Positions 20,980 to 32,329 of a DNA stretch of 64,000 nucleotides are shown one piece after another (position 1 is the stretch's first letter; each line of letters starts with the position of its first letter). The notes beneath the pieces are model-generated. The model saw only the letters and a program-made list of their open reading frames with translations. It was not told the DNA's origin and ran no database searches. The position numbers and the translations under genes are program-made. The DNA comes from Nitzschia sp. pyKryTriq1 (Eukaryota > Bacillariophyta > Bacillariophyceae > Bacillariales > Bacillariaceae): positions 383,001 through 447,000 of the forward strand of contig OY101122.1 in assembly GCA_956465555.1 (NCBI GenBank), given 5' to 3'.

Positions 20980-21456
20980 ATGATTTCTCCAAAAGCCACC
21001 ATGAAGTCAACCGTTTCCGTATCCTGTTCTAGTGACTTTGGGGAAGATGGTCAAAGGAAGCAAAGAAGCCAGAAGACGAATCCATCACCATTTGACGTAG
21101 CTACGTTGATAAATGCACTGAACGACTCTTGCTCCTCAGATACTTCTGTTGCGTCAAGTACGTCCGGGCAATATGGAGCGATGAGCAGCCACTCATGTGC
21201 ATTACCGAGCAGTGTCCGACGGCGTGGATCTCTGTCTTTCGATGACAAAGTTCAGGTGATCACTATTCCGCGAATCTTGTTCGAGGACGACTACGACTCG
21301 GACGATGAGGAAGAAGAAATTGTAAAGAAAGTGGACTTGGTGAAGAAGGCAGACCTCTTTTACATGCAACATGAAATCAATCTTTGGCGCTGCGAAGAGA
21401 AAATGCGCAAAGAAGGGATGGACCCAAATAATTTCGATTGGCGAAGCATGCGATGA
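20980..21456 (+). CDS. Orphan protein with an F-x5-KVxV core
   Basis: A 158-residue ORF from the first ATG (MISPKATMK). The N-terminal half is Ser-rich and low in order. The middle has RRGSLSFDDKVQVITIP, then an acidic stretch (DDYDSDDEEEE), then a helix-like end containing FYMQHEINLWRCEEKMRKEG. The same order (a Phe, KVxV strand, an Ile, acidic or charged spacer, then an aromatic/Glu helix) occurs in the larger protein at 37486-38763, which suggests an orphan family common in diatoms. RRGS-like sites could be phosphorylated. Function unknown. It may start further upstream if an intron exists. Confidence 0.6.
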   Translation: MISPKATMKSTVSVSCSSDFGEDGQRKQRSQKTNPSPFDVATLINALNDSCSSDTSVASSTSGQYGAMSSHSCALPSSVRRRGSLSFDDKVQVITIPRILFEDDYDSDDEEEEIVKKVDLVKKADLFYMQHEINLWRCEEKMRKEGMDPNNFDWRSMR

Positions 21457-21975
21457 GCGATACTACAAACATGATCATCATCTTTTGCTGGGACGGGGCT
21501 CTCTACAAGGGACAAGGGACATCGGGATCGATAACACATTTTTTGTCGACCAAATAACATAACGACTCTACTTTTATTCAATTTGCCTAGCCTTAGAAGG
21601 CGGTAGATGATTCATTACTGTCTTGAATACCCCCATGGTGATAGCCCTCCTGAAATATTAGTATCGACAACAAATCTTCCTCACTTCAATGGCCGACCTG
21701 AATTGAGTCGAACCTGGACACACCACGATTGAAAAGACCAACATTCAGTGGTGCGACAGAGAGTACGGAGCAACCTAACAGACGAGGGCACACCCTACTG
21801 GTATGTAAGCATCTATAAACGAAACAGTTTGGGTTGACTTTTTATTTTAAAAAACTGTTGGTATCACATACAAGGGTCTGCTCAACCACCGAAAGGAAGG
21901 TCGTCTGAACTCGAACGATAGTTACGCACTGTAGCTTCGTCTTTTGTCGTTGGTGTGCATCAGTGGTTGAGGTGC
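21457..21975. other. Convergent 3-prime region
   Basis: Between two convergent genes. Nothing coding recognised; holds only the two 3-prime ends. Confidence 0.5.
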
Positions 21976-23901
21976 TTACACATCTTCGGTGCTATCATTC
22001 TCCTCGGAAGAGATGTCAGCAGTCTGGGGGGCGGCAGAGTTCTTGAACTGGGCTTCCTTCTCGTCTCCACTCTCGACGCCGAGCTCCTTCTTAGCGGCAC
22101 CTTCCTTGGCAGCGATCCATTCCTCGACTTCCTCATCGTATCCATCAAACAAGCAAAGCTCCCAGCCCTCGAAGAACTTGGGTGCCAAGAAGAGACGGGC
22201 AGGAATACACAGCAGAGTCATGAAGGGGAAAACGATGGCAACCGAAGGAGTGTTCTGCACAAAGAAGACACCCAAGAAGAACACAATCTGGAAGACGGTG
22301 TACATGTGGATACGCTTGGTCGAAATGTACTTGGTGTAGGGATTCTCAGGGAACTTGCTGGGTTGTTGGAAGAACAAGAGGAAGCGGTTCCAGAATTGAA
22401 TTCCAGGCAAGGAGGAGAGACCCATGAACAAGAACACACCCAACAAGACGGGAAGGGGAATTTGCTTGAGGGCTGTCAAGAAGAGGAGCGAAAGACCGAC
22501 CAACAAGTGGGAGAAGAAGTAGGTCAATCGAGTCTCTTGCACTTTGATGATTTTGCCGTCCTTGTCCTTCTCGGCAAGGTTGTTCAAGTGCACAATGCAA
22601 GGAACGGTGGTGGCCACGAGCCAAGGAAGTCCTAGGAAACCGTTGACCATGTTGCAAGCGCCGTTCAAGAAAAGATCCCAGTTGTAGGACTCTCCGTGCT
22701 GCAAGTTGTTTCCGGGGTTGTAGATCAAGTGCCATGTGATACCATTGTCGAGGTAGAACAAGATGTAGGAAAGAAGGGCCGGTCCAGCCGCCATGAAGGG
22801 GACCCAGCTCTTTCCGTTCAAGTCACCCATGTCAGCAAACCAAGGTCGTGTTCCAACAGGAGCAGCTTGGTCCTCACAGTCATCGGGCCAGAATTGCGTG
22901 CAGGCAGTGTCGCAGCAGGCGTAGGTGGGCTCAAAGCTATCGGGAACATTCAATCCTGGGACCTCGATGTCTGGGAAGCCAACGTTGGCAACAACGGCCC
23001 AGATAATGACGGCAACAGTGACACCAAAGTCGTGAACGGAGTTGCGAATATCTTGGTTACAGAAGAAAGCCGACGTCTTGAAGCCGCGGAAAAAAAAGAT
23101 GGTAGCAGTGGTTCCCAAACCCAAAATGATGCTCAACAGGGCAGTTTCTTGTTTGCTGTAGTCTTCATTGTCCGCGTTGCTTTCATGGAAAAGGTTATCG
23201 GGGTCCAAGTACCGAAGGAGACCACCAGGTCCGAACGGACTTCCGATAGCGTTCAAGATGAAAATCGAAACAATCAACAACGCGAAAATGTCGTCGGTGA
23301 AACGAGTTGCGTATCGGACGTATCGGGTAAGATCGAAGAAGGCCGTAAAGGTCGTGTATCCAAAAGTCCAGATCGACACCCAGGCGTAGAAGGGAAGGAA
23401 CGGAATATCAAGATTCTTGGACATGCCGTAGATCACGGTACTCATAATCAAGACAGGACCAGTAGATCCGACGATGATGGTAGGCATTCCACTGAACAGA
23501 GACATGAACACACCAACCCAACAAGTAGCCAGGATGGTCTCGACCGCACCAATGTGGTTCTCGGTGTTTCGGCTGTAGACAGCTCCAAAAGTAAGGGTGG
23601 GGGCGATGACGGTAATGAACATCAAAAGAGACACAGCAACAGTCTTCTGGTTGAAGTTGGTCATCTCCTGGACCCAGTAGGCTCCGATGGTGGATCGAAC
23701 CTCCTCGATCATACCGCGGCCCCATGGCTTGCCAGGCTCTGTAGTCGTCGAGAGAAAGAACAAAGACCGTGAGCAACTCTGAAGTCAGAAACAACCTCAT
23801 AAATTACCAGGGACCATTCGAAGTAGCTTACCAATGAAGACCTTTCCGGCGGTAGGAACCAAATCAGCGTTCCCGGTAGTATCCTTAGGATCCGGCGACA
23901 T
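21976..23901 (-). CDS. SLC4/band 3-type anion (bicarbonate or borate) transporter, two exons
   Basis: Gene model: complement of 21976-23738 and 23832-23901 (phase-1 intron of 93 nt), 610 residues. The protein is polytopic with roughly 12-14 hydrophobic segments. SLC4 landmarks include MPTIIVGSTGPVLI, FTDDIFALLIVSIFI, LNGACNMVNGFLGLPWLVAT and LPVLLGVFLFMGLSSL. The cytoplasmic N-terminus is only about 40 residues and lacks the large animal band 3 domain, and the C-terminus is an acidic tail. SLC4 proteins move HCO3-, sometimes with Na+ or in exchange for Cl-; plant and yeast relatives move borate. In diatoms SLC4 proteins take up bicarbonate for carbon concentration, so that is the likeliest role here, at the plasma or a plastid membrane. 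Substrate is not provable from sequence. Confidence 0.85.
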
Positions 23902-25135
23902 GATGACAGAAGTTGTAGATAAAGAAGTTTGCTTTCGCGTTCAGCAGAAAATTGTGAGCTAAAAGGTGAGTCGTCGAAATTGGTTTCCGATTTCCACATT
24001 CTTTTTTGCGCTCAACGAGCTTGCGTCACAACATCATATCTTCCATCAATGAATGCGGTCATGTGATGATGTCGTCACGACCACCTTGAACTTTCCAGGG
24101 TCAGCGCATTGAATTTGAGACGCGGTCGGTAGCTACTGGTACCTGATAGCTTGTCCTTGTACAGTATTTAAAAATAGCCCATGCGTTTTGTGTTTCCATC
24201 TTTCTCAGAAGCTCCTCCTCCGAAGCTCTTTGCTCGTAGTACTTTTCTCTAGAAAAAGGCAACAGTTCTTCAATGACGCACGGATAGGATAATAATAATT
24301 ATGTTTCTTTCTTCTACTAGAACACCGACCGTGCGAAACCCGGAAAAGGCGAAGCTTTTGACTCGGAAAGGATACGGCCGGGCGCATTATTTAGGACTAC
24401 TATGTGTGTTGAACTGAGCCGAGCTGACGACAACTACTACTTGTACTCGTACTGTACGAGGTACTGCACGTGTAATGTACCAGGTACAAGTACCCGCGGT
24501 ACTTGTACTACCTGGTACCAGTACCAGGAATGTATACTGTCGTACCGCTACTGGTACGGTACGAGGTACGTACTGACTTGAACTCTTCTTGGCCTGCCAT
24601 GTCGCCCCCTGGCGACGGGTCCGGGCATAGGTTTCCGTTTCTTTGTTTCCAAAATTCGAAGATAAAGCTTTCTTTCTCACCACTACTCGACACTCTCGCT
24701 CTCGTCCGTCCGTTTGTTGTTTGTTCGTCTAATACAGTAGTAGTGGTTGTTCGTTTACGTCCGCCAAAATTGGCTTCGAGCTCCGCTACTGTACCAGTAC
24801 CGGTACCAGTATGGACCAGTACCGGTACTTCGGTCTTGCTTCGGTATTCTTCCACACTATGATACCTGGTAGTACTGTACCGGTACGACTGACTGTACAG
24901 TTGTCTCCGTCTGGCCGCCCGTCGTCGATATATCATCGCGAGCCACCGAGCGCAGGCACTTCTCCCCCAGCGCCCAGCGTCGCTCGTCGCGCTCGGGGCA
25001 ACATGTTGATTCCTTCCCGTACAGTAGTTAATTTCTCTCTACTGACTGCTGACTTCAATGGCTGAAAGCTAGAGAGACTTCTTGTCACAACAACATGCAT
25101 ATACACGATGAAAGAATATATTTGACACTTTCATT
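23902..25135. other. Divergent intergenic region rich in GTACC strings
   Basis: A 1.2-kb promoter region between the SLC4 gene and the RNB gene. GTACCAGTACCGGTAC-type sequence dominates 24440-24580 and 24785-24900. ORFs on both strands here are products of that repeat and are not called. Confidence 0.5.
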
Positions 25136-28042
25136 ATGAGAGGCTATCGCTCCTTTGTAAAAGTTCAGACCATTGCGGTGTTGTGGATTTTTTACAGCTG
25201 CCACTCCTCGGGCATCGCAACTTCGTTCACTTGGGGATTTTCGGTGGTTAGGAGGACGACATTATCGAGGTCATCAGCAAGATCCGTTAAGCGACATCAG
25301 CACCGAGTTTTGAAGAATAACCGTCCAACCCGGGCCTCTCCCAACGATTTCTCGGAGAACTCGTCTGAGGCATCGTACCTTGAAAAGGTACTGGCGGAAT
25401 ATGGATGGGACGATCAACTCGTCACTCTTTCTGCCGAAACGTTGCCGTTGCTGGCAGAAATCCAGCAGGATGGCGCCATTCAGGTCGGAAAGATCATTCG
25501 GCTCGAGTTCCCAGACGATCTAGAAGCAACCACCATTCCAGACAAACCACCCAAATTTATCGTGGAAATGATGTTATCTGCAGCCTCCTCAAAGAGCAAT
25601 AATAGTACTCCCACCAACGAAGCAGCTACCACAGCTGCTGCTTCCTCTTATTCGATCGGCGCCTTCAAGATTGACGTCGGTCAATTGACAACGATATGGT
25701 CCAACCATAATGGACAACTGCCGTCCCTACAAGATTTATTCGCAGCACAAAAATTCTCAACAACGCCAATCCCCGTGCCTCAGGTCGATCGACTGTTAGA
25801 TGACATCTATGAAACTGCTCGTCATCGTTCTGGGGCCTCTTCCTTCCACAATCCGCAACAGCAACAACAACAACGACGACGACGGGGGACTGGTGTTGAA
25901 GCATCATGGACAAAGAAGCAACTTCAGCAACGAATCGATCAAATACCGATGAGTGTTTCCTTTGCGAAAAAAGATCAAATCGAATCAGCTTTGCGTCAAA
26001 TCTCCAAGGCTGGACCTCGTCATGATCAATTGGTGGATTCCCAGATGCTGGTTCGGTCGTTGCCGCCGCTGGATGATCCGCAAGAACAACAAACGCAACA
26101 AAAACGACAAATCAAAGCCGTTGTTGAATCCCAATGGATTCAACGAGCCCGAGCCGCACGTATGCTGGATGAGTCGGGTGGAGGGCGTTTTAAACGCATG
26201 CCTTGTTTGCCCGTATCTTCATCGAAGGGTCTGGGTTCTGTGACAGTCATCAATGGTGGGTGGCTCGCCGTAGATTCGGCAGTGCGAGCAGCTTCGGAGG
26301 CCAGGGCCTTGGCTCAAACCGGAATGTCGCGAGGAACCAACGCCGACGAACGCATCGTGCAACGTCTGGAATATCTCGCTATGAGTAGCAGTAGTGGAAA
26401 CAGGGGAAGCAAGGATGCGTTACTATCACGAGAAGATCTACAGATGGATGTCCGAGAGTATCTCAAGGCTATGGACTTGCCTTCTAGTGCAGAAGGGGCC
26501 AAGGAAGCATTGATACAAATGGGTATTTGGTCATCAGAACCCAACGATCCGAATGCACAAACCAAGCCACAGCCATGGTCACCAGAGGTTTTACAAGCAG
26601 TGGAGTGGTATCAGACGATGAATCGGAAACGAAAAGAGAGGTTGGCAAAAAGCCTTGTCCAAGTCAACCAAGACGGCGAAACTTCGGCCCAAGAACCCAT
26701 CAGCAGTTTGGAAGGCCGCATCGATTTGACACGTCTACAGTGCATCTGTGTCGATGCTGCTCGAACTTCGTTCCGAGACGATGCCATTGGAGTCCGTCCG
26801 CGAGCATCCACAGGTCGCAAGGTTTCCAAATCGTCCAAATGGGAAATTCTTCTTCATACCGCGGACGTATCTGACTTATATGCACCCGCGGTGGTAGAGC
26901 TCTCTGAGCAACTGCGACTTCTACAATCAGCAGCAGCAAAGCGGGGAAGCAGTCGCTACGATTTACCCAGTGGTCCTCTCCATTTGTTGCCACCTTCTCT
27001 CTTGGAGACCCTTGCTCTGGAAACAATCCATCCTGACAAAGCAGATAAGTCCAAGTCGTTGTCGTCTGCGTCTTTCAATCGATGCATGACGCTATGGGTG
27101 TATATAGATGAAACTACAGGGGAACTGTTGGATTCTGGATTGGAACGAACGTTGATTTCTGCACCTTTGGCACTTACCTTTCAATCGGCAACCGATCTGT
27201 TACAAGGCAGCATGGCAGTCAATCAGGCGCCCAGCTTGGAAAAGGCCAAGGCTCTTCTTGGAGTTGTGGAGCGAGACCTGGTCCTGTGGAGCGCCCGCCG
27301 CCGCGATACCAGTACTTCCGCCAAGGCACGGGAAGAACGTTTGAAAACACGAGAACAGGTGGACCGACAAATTTACGGGCATTCCACTCAAAGAGACGAC
27401 GGCCGGGATGGATTTCGTCGGACAAGGGGACACCGTTTGGTTGACATGTGCTTGGAGATCCATGGCTATGCATTGACGGGCCTTTTGGAGGGCGCCAGGG
27501 CGAGTCTTCCCTATGTGGCAGGTGCTGTACGTGATGGAAGAGTTGCCACAGCACCCTTGCGACGATACATTGATGGCGTGGCACAGCGCCAAGCTCTCTC
27601 AGTCCTATGTGGGTACGGTGGAGAGCCTTTATCCAAGAGCGAATGTGTTCAGGTGGGACGGGAATCAACTGAGGCTATCAACACCATCGCCAATGTTCAA
27701 ACCTTCAAAGCAACCTCGAATCCAAAGTCTACTGTAAAATCTTCATCCAAGATGCAACAACAACAACAAGCAGCAAGAGCACTCCTTCACAAAATATCGC
27801 AGAACGAAAAAAATGGTGATGAGGAGGAGGGATTTCTCGCAATGAGCACGGGCAAGCACAGTGAAGTCGTCATTTTGGGAGTCGGAGCTGTCGCTTCCTG
27901 TAAAGGCATCCAAGGGACTCTCAAACCTGGAGAAAAGGTGCTGGTTTCGATTCGTCACGTGAATCCTTCGACGGGCCAGGTCAAGGCCACCTTGCTCAAG
28001 GATACAAACTCCCGGAGCAGTGCTCGCACTAGTAGTCGGTAA
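25136..28042 (+). CDS. RNase II/R family (RNB domain) protein, probably plastid
   Basis: A 968-residue single-exon protein. The N-terminus has a hydrophobic signal and ATS-FTW, an ASAFAP-like plastid import site. A poorly conserved region with Ser/Gln runs follows. The RNB domain begins near residue 535: D540 and D548-D549 line up with three of the four catalytic acidic residues of E. coli RNase II, but the one between (D207 in E. coli) is F546. The domain continues with LLHTADVSD, HLLPPSLLE and RVATAPLRRYIDGVAQRQAL, matching the conserved RNB end. The last 60 residues (VVILGVGAVASCKG onward) look like an S1/OB fold. Such enzymes degrade RNA 3-prime to 5-prime and mature organelle rRNA and mRNA. 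The lost Asp may weaken catalysis. Confidence 0.75.
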   Translation: MRGYRSFVKVQTIAVLWIFYSCHSSGIATSFTWGFSVVRRTTLSRSSARSVKRHQHRVLKNNRPTRASPNDFSENSSEASYLEKVLAEYGWDDQLVTLSAETLPLLAEIQQDGAIQVGKIIRLEFPDDLEATTIPDKPPKFIVEMMLSAASSKSNNSTPTNEAATTAAASSYSIGAFKIDVGQLTTIWSNHNGQLPSLQDLFAAQKFSTTPIPVPQVDRLLDDIYETARHRSGASSFHNPQQQQQQRRRRGTGVEASWTKKQLQQRIDQIPMSVSFAKKDQIESALRQISKAGPRHDQLVDSQMLVRSLPPLDDPQEQQTQQKRQIKAVVESQWIQRARAARMLDESGGGRFKRMPCLPVSSSKGLGSVTVINGGWLAVDSAVRAASEARALAQTGMSRGTNADERIVQRLEYLAMSSSSGNRGSKDALLSREDLQMDVREYLKAMDLPSSAEGAKEALIQMGIWSSEPNDPNAQTKPQPWSPEVLQAVEWYQTMNRKRKERLAKSLVQVNQDGETSAQEPISSLEGRIDLTRLQCICVDAARTSFRDDAIGVRPRASTGRKVSKSSKWEILLHTADVSDLYAPAVVELSEQLRLLQSAAAKRGSSRYDLPSGPLHLLPPSLLETLALETIHPDKADKSKSLSSASFNRCMTLWVYIDETTGELLDSGLERTLISAPLALTFQSATDLLQGSMAVNQAPSLEKAKALLGVVERDLVLWSARRRDTSTSAKAREERLKTREQVDRQIYGHSTQRDDGRDGFRRTRGHRLVDMCLEIHGYALTGLLEGARASLPYVAGAVRDGRVATAPLRRYIDGVAQRQALSVLCGYGGEPLSKSECVQVGRESTEAINTIANVQTFKATSNPKSTVKSSSKMQQQQQAARALLHKISQNEKNGDEEEGFLAMSTGKHSEVVILGVGAVASCKGIQGTLKPGEKVLVSIRHVNPSTGQVKATLLKDTNSRSSARTSSR

Positions 28043-28603
28043 CAAAAAGTAAGCAGGACAGTCAGTCATGAGTTGTCAAAAACATGCAATGCATATCCAG
28101 CAGTCATTAGGAATCGCTTAGGAAACTATGAATTCAAGAGCATTACAAGGATTTGATGCAAACTAGCTACTAGAAAAAAACTAACTTATCGAAAGATATA
28201 GTGACTGAAACGCTGGTCTGCCGCACACTGTACTAGTACCGGTACGGTCGAGACTCGAGACCCTCCCGACGGCGCACGTACGGAGGGATGAACGAAGATG
28301 ACCTATTCGACTGAAAGTCATTCAGGCACGACCGATTTGCCACGACTGAAGACTGAGAAGCACAACAAAGTCAGTCCGAATTCCAAATGACCGCCGACAT
28401 ACACGACACGCGATGACGCCGCATCCCAAGATGTCCGACGACCCTCTAACAGTATTATGCTTTCCTCTTTGATTTTGAGAGCAGTAGACAGCAGAATATC
28501 CCTTACAACACATACACACAAACCCTCTCTCTCCTATCTATCCATACTGGAACTGTTTATCGCAACATCTCGAATTGATTTCACAACTTGAACAGAAGCA
28601 AGC
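28043..28603. other. Intergenic
   Basis: Short region with one ACTAGTACCGGTACGG string at about 28231-28248. No gene recognised. Confidence 0.5.
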
Positions 28604-29488
28604 ATGACGTTGATTGTTATCCGTGGAACTACTGCCTCCTTCGCTGTTGCTTTCTTTTTATTTTCCTTGTTGTTGGCACCTCTTTGCTTGGCGCAATCGA
28701 TCGATCCGCAGCCGGAGGATTTTGCTGATTGGGTGAGCGTTATTACGGATTCCGCCACGCCCCTGCCACTATGTCAAGATGTCGGTGTTACCGAGGTCTT
28801 GGGATGCAGTGCTCTTTGTCAAGCCATCGAAGGAGGCTCGGTCGATGTTTCCAACACGCGGGATGTCAATCAGAAATACACGTGCACTTGTGAAAATCAA
28901 GTGGCCTGTAATGATCAACCCACGTGTGAGCAGTTGACTATTCAACCAGGGCGAGTTCTAGAAGGATGCACTGCTTTGTGTGGCGATCGATTTACTGCCG
29001 TCGAAGATGAAGTGGAATATTCTGGTGACATTTCTGCGGGCAATAAGGATATGACACATTTTGTACTGGAATGTCGTTGCGATGGGGAAGTGGAATGCAA
29101 GGATTTTCTCATGTTTTCTGATCTGGCCTATCCAGAGACATGTGATTCGTTGGGCATTACTTCGGCTTCGACGTGTGATGACTATTGCGCTTCCGAAGGC
29201 GGTGGTCTGTTTGATCTAGGAGGAAACTACACCGAAACCTCGAATGGCCAGGGAACATGTGACTGTTTGGGGACCAGCATGAATGCTTTGCGGGATGTGG
29301 ATGTGGCGCAAGCCTGTACGGATATTCCCACAAGTCAAGGTCCTGATGCCTGTACCCTTGCCAACCCTTGTCCAACGCAACCCCCAGGTGGTAGTAGTGC
29401 CGCCGACTTGAGCTCATCGGCAAGTCAAATGGGCACTTTGTCCATTGTGGGCGCTCTCATGCTGCTGGTTATTGATGCCTACAACTAA
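28604..29488 (+). CDS. Secreted or GPI-anchored protein with three Cys-rich modules
   Basis: A 294-residue protein. A clear signal peptide (hydrophobic core FAVAFFLFSLLLAPLCL, cleavage after CLAQ or nearby) starts at the first ATG. Three related modules follow, each with the order Cys, about nine residues, GCxxLC or TCDDYC, a Gly/acid-rich loop, then CxC and a downstream Cys. The end is a Ser-rich spacer and a hydrophobic tail (LSIVGALMLLVIDAYN) without basic residues after it, as in GPI-anchored proteins. No named family was recognised. It is probably an extracellular or cell-wall protein stabilised by disulfides. Confidence 0.7.
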   Translation: MTLIVIRGTTASFAVAFFLFSLLLAPLCLAQSIDPQPEDFADWVSVITDSATPLPLCQDVGVTEVLGCSALCQAIEGGSVDVSNTRDVNQKYTCTCENQVACNDQPTCEQLTIQPGRVLEGCTALCGDRFTAVEDEVEYSGDISAGNKDMTHFVLECRCDGEVECKDFLMFSDLAYPETCDSLGITSASTCDDYCASEGGGLFDLGGNYTETSNGQGTCDCLGTSMNALRDVDVAQACTDIPTSQGPDACTLANPCPTQPPGGSSAADLSSSASQMGTLSIVGALMLLVIDAYN

Positions 29489-29730
29489 CAAGTTGTCTAT
29501 AGCCCTGAAATAAGAAGTTTACTTACTAGTAGTGTCAAGAACTTTGTATGTCGTGTCAGCAATAGTTCGGGTGCTGTTTTTCTTCTCTCTCACGAATCCT
29601 TTGAGTCGACTTCCGCTCATCGATTCTTTCATTTGACTGGTCCTTGGCGTTCCCACATCTTGATGGATTAGATCGTTCTTCCGATCGACGACCGCCAACA
29701 ACTCTTTCTGTTGTCGTGTTGATTTCCTAG
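29489..29730. other. Intergenic
   Basis: Nothing recognised. Confidence 0.5.
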
Positions 29731-29896
29731 ATGATCAATGCTGCGAAACCTGCTACTGAACGGTCCCGGCGGCACATTGACACCCAGAACTTTGCAATTC
29801 AGGATTGGAAGACCGCTGGTGATATCGTCATGCGTACCGTCCGGGGTATCATGAATCATCCCTCCGATGACCTCACCAAGGCTCTCGGATGGGTAT
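29731..29896 (+). mobile_element. Fossil Ty1/copia fragment (end of RNase H)
   Basis: The translation contains RRHIDTQNFAIQDW and HPSDDLTKALGWV, the two hallmarks of the C-terminal RNase H region of copia-type retrotransposons. Only about 165 bases survive; no LTR or other pol parts are seen next to it. It is a broken, old remnant. Confidence 0.75.
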
Positions 29897-30439
29897 AACT
29901 CTTTTCAGCCACTTTTGAGCGTCTTGCTTCCATACTCGTTCGCATCATTCGTGCTCCGCCCGGCGGGTGTGCTTGCGAGAGCAAGAGAAGAACTCTTTGA
30001 TTGATGACTTCTTCGACCCAAAAGAAGAATTCTTTCTGGCTAATACTCCGAGGCAGCGCATCGCATCAAGCTAGATGACACCACGAACATAAAGAATAGA
30101 AAAGAACATCTACTGGGTGAAGGGTCGGTGACGGGTGAAGCTTCACAACAACAATGCTTCATATGTCTCGAGACGACGACGACGACGACGATACTCCACT
30201 TATCTATCGTGTCTAACTGATCGCACTTACTGACGCTTTACAAGAAACAAAAGGAGTGCATAGACGCATCCACCAACCGTGCTTGCCTCTCGGAATCTTC
30301 ATTCTTTCGTTCTTGGGCACAAAAGCATTGAGAATATACGGATTGTTCCTTCAAAAGCACAAACTTTCTTCTGTGATACCGAGCGATTTATTGATCGATT
30401 CACCAACTCGCCATATATTGATCTAACAAACGCATCACC
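29897..30439. other. Upstream region of GCDH
   Basis: Includes a short (CGA)n run at about 30171-30190. No gene recognised. Confidence 0.45.
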
Positions 30440-31816
30440 ATGGTACCACTATCATCATCCTTACGGCCGGGCAGTCGATCTTTGTTCCGATTGGCCACTC
30501 GATCCTCCACACCTAAGAACTGTCGAGCACCAGCCTTCTTTTCCACTGCCAGCGTTGACCACGAAGATCCTCCGGCTCCGCCTGCCACGGCGTTTGGAGG
30601 GCGTTATCAATGGGATGACCCCTTCTTGTTGCGAGAAACTCAATTGACAGAAGAGGAACGTCAAGTCTGGGACATGGCTCATGCCTTTTGTCAACAAGAA
30701 TTGCAACCCCAGGTCTTGCACGCCAATCGAACCGAGGATTCCTTGGATAAAGAAGGAATGAAAGCCTTGGGCAGTGTTGGATTGTTGGGTGCTACTGTCC
30801 CAGAACAGTACGGTGGCTCTGGTTTAGGATATGTCTCGTATGGCTTGTTGGCTACGGAAGTAGAACGCGTCGATTCGGGATACCGATCGGCCATGTCCGT
30901 TCAATCTTCCTTGGTCATGTATCCTATTTTTCAATATGGAAGTGAAGAACAGCGACGCAAATATCTTCCTGAGCTTGCTTCTGGAAATATGGTGGGATGT
31001 TTTGGACTGACGGAACCCAATCATGGATCGGATCCCTCCAGTATGGAAACTACTGCGACATTCGATGCTGGAACGAATCAATTTGTCTTGCATGGCAGTA
31101 AGAACTGGATTACAAACTCTCCCATAGCCGACGTCTTTGTGGTATGGGCTCGAACCAAAAAAGATGATGGTACGGGAAGCGAAATCCGAGGGTACATCCT
31201 TGAAAAGGGGACTCCAGGATTGGAGGCTCCCAAGATTGATGGAAAGTTTGCCTTGCGAGCAAGTGCTACTGGCATGATCTTTATGGATCAAGTACGTATC
31301 CCCAAAGAGAATCAATTGCCGAATGTCGCCGGTCTCAAAGGACCCTTTGGATGTTTGAACAATGCTCGATATGGGATTGCATGGGGTGTCTTGGGAGCAG
31401 CCGAGTTTTGCATGCACCAAGCCCGCGACTACACGCTAGAGCGTCACCAGTTTGGTGCTCCCTTGGCAGCTAACCAGCTGATTCAGAAAAAGTTGGCGGA
31501 CATGTCCACCGATATTACTTTGGGCAGACAAGCGTGTTTGCAAGTTGGACGACTCATGGAAGCCGGTAAAGCGGCCCCGGATATGGTCAGTATGATCAAA
31601 CGCAACAATTGTGGTAAGGCTTTGGACATTGCCCGTCAAGCCAGGGATATGCTGGGAGGCAACGGAATCAGCGATGAATATCATGTCATACGACACTCCA
31701 TGAACTTGGAAGCGGTCAACACTTACGAAGGAACGCACGATATTCATGCCCTTATTTTGGGACGAGCCATTACAGGAATCCCTTCCTTTGTACCCAACTT
31801 TTCGAACAAAAACTAA
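30440..31816 (+). CDS. GCDH: Glutaryl-CoA dehydrogenase
   Basis: A 458-residue acyl-CoA dehydrogenase. The basic, Ser/Arg-rich first 35 residues fit a mitochondrial presequence. Family motifs run in order: [30 protein letters not shown] (FAD/substrate loop), [14 protein letters not shown], and [13 protein letters not shown]. The catalytic base is E430 in TYEGTHDIH, at the position used by GCDH. The [20 protein letters not shown] block is typical of GCDH rather than short- or medium-chain enzymes. GCDH oxidises and decarboxylates glutaryl-CoA to crotonyl-CoA in lysine and tryptophan breakdown, passing electrons to ETF. Single exon, length as expected. Confidence 0.95.
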   Translation: MVPLSSSLRPGSRSLFRLATRSSTPKNCRAPAFFSTASVDHEDPPAPPATAFGGRYQWDDPFLLRETQLTEEERQVWDMAHAFCQQELQPQVLHANRTEDSLDKEGMKALGSVGLLGATVPEQYGGSGLGYVSYGLLATEVERVDSGYRSAMSVQSSLVMYPIFQYGSEEQRRKYLPELASGNMVGCFGLTEPNHGSDPSSMETTATFDAGTNQFVLHGSKNWITNSPIADVFVVWARTKKDDGTGSEIRGYILEKGTPGLEAPKIDGKFALRASATGMIFMDQVRIPKENQLPNVAGLKGPFGCLNNARYGIAWGVLGAAEFCMHQARDYTLERHQFGAPLAANQLIQKKLADMSTDITLGRQACLQVGRLMEAGKAAPDMVSMIKRNNCGKALDIARQARDMLGGNGISDEYHVIRHSMNLEAVNTYEGTHDIHALILGRAITGIPSFVPNFSNKN

Positions 31817-32329
31817 TGCTCTTTAGATTAAAGCACTATGAATACGGAAGGGCACAGCTGACCTACCCATTCCGAATAAACACCATCAACAAAATAATCA
31901 GCCCTATACTGAATAGGACGTCTCTAATAGCCGCAATGCTAGCTGCCCTTCTTCATAGTCGAGTAGCTAGAGCAAAAGACAGGCGCAATATGGACTCAAA
32001 CGTGACTGCCTGCTAGATCACGCGTATTATCGCGCGTTTTGGGGCTGTAACATTGGCCTCAACAAATGGACAAAAACACGCTTATCTTACTACCGTAGCC
32101 CTCTCTACATACATAGATCACTTTCGACCTAGAACTCTTTCAGTACATCATTCGAGCTGCATGTTGAGACGACATTGCCGTCTTGGTTTGGTTGTGAAGG
32201 GCCACGCGAGTGGTTCGTTTCATCACGTTTCTTAGCGTCGTCGCCCCTGCTTCGGATACAACATCCCAGTTGCGAGCTTGATGGGACGGACAGACGGAGA
32301 TTGAATTGTCGCCCGGAGGATCGGACGCC
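31817..32329. other. Intergenic
   Basis: A 66-codon ORF follows GCDH but has no features. Nothing else recognised. Confidence 0.5.

Noticed and set aside
22696-23772. 358-codon open frame on the plus strand
   Set aside because: It is antisense to the well-supported SLC4 coding sequence, is very charged and low in hydrophobic residues, and has no domain.
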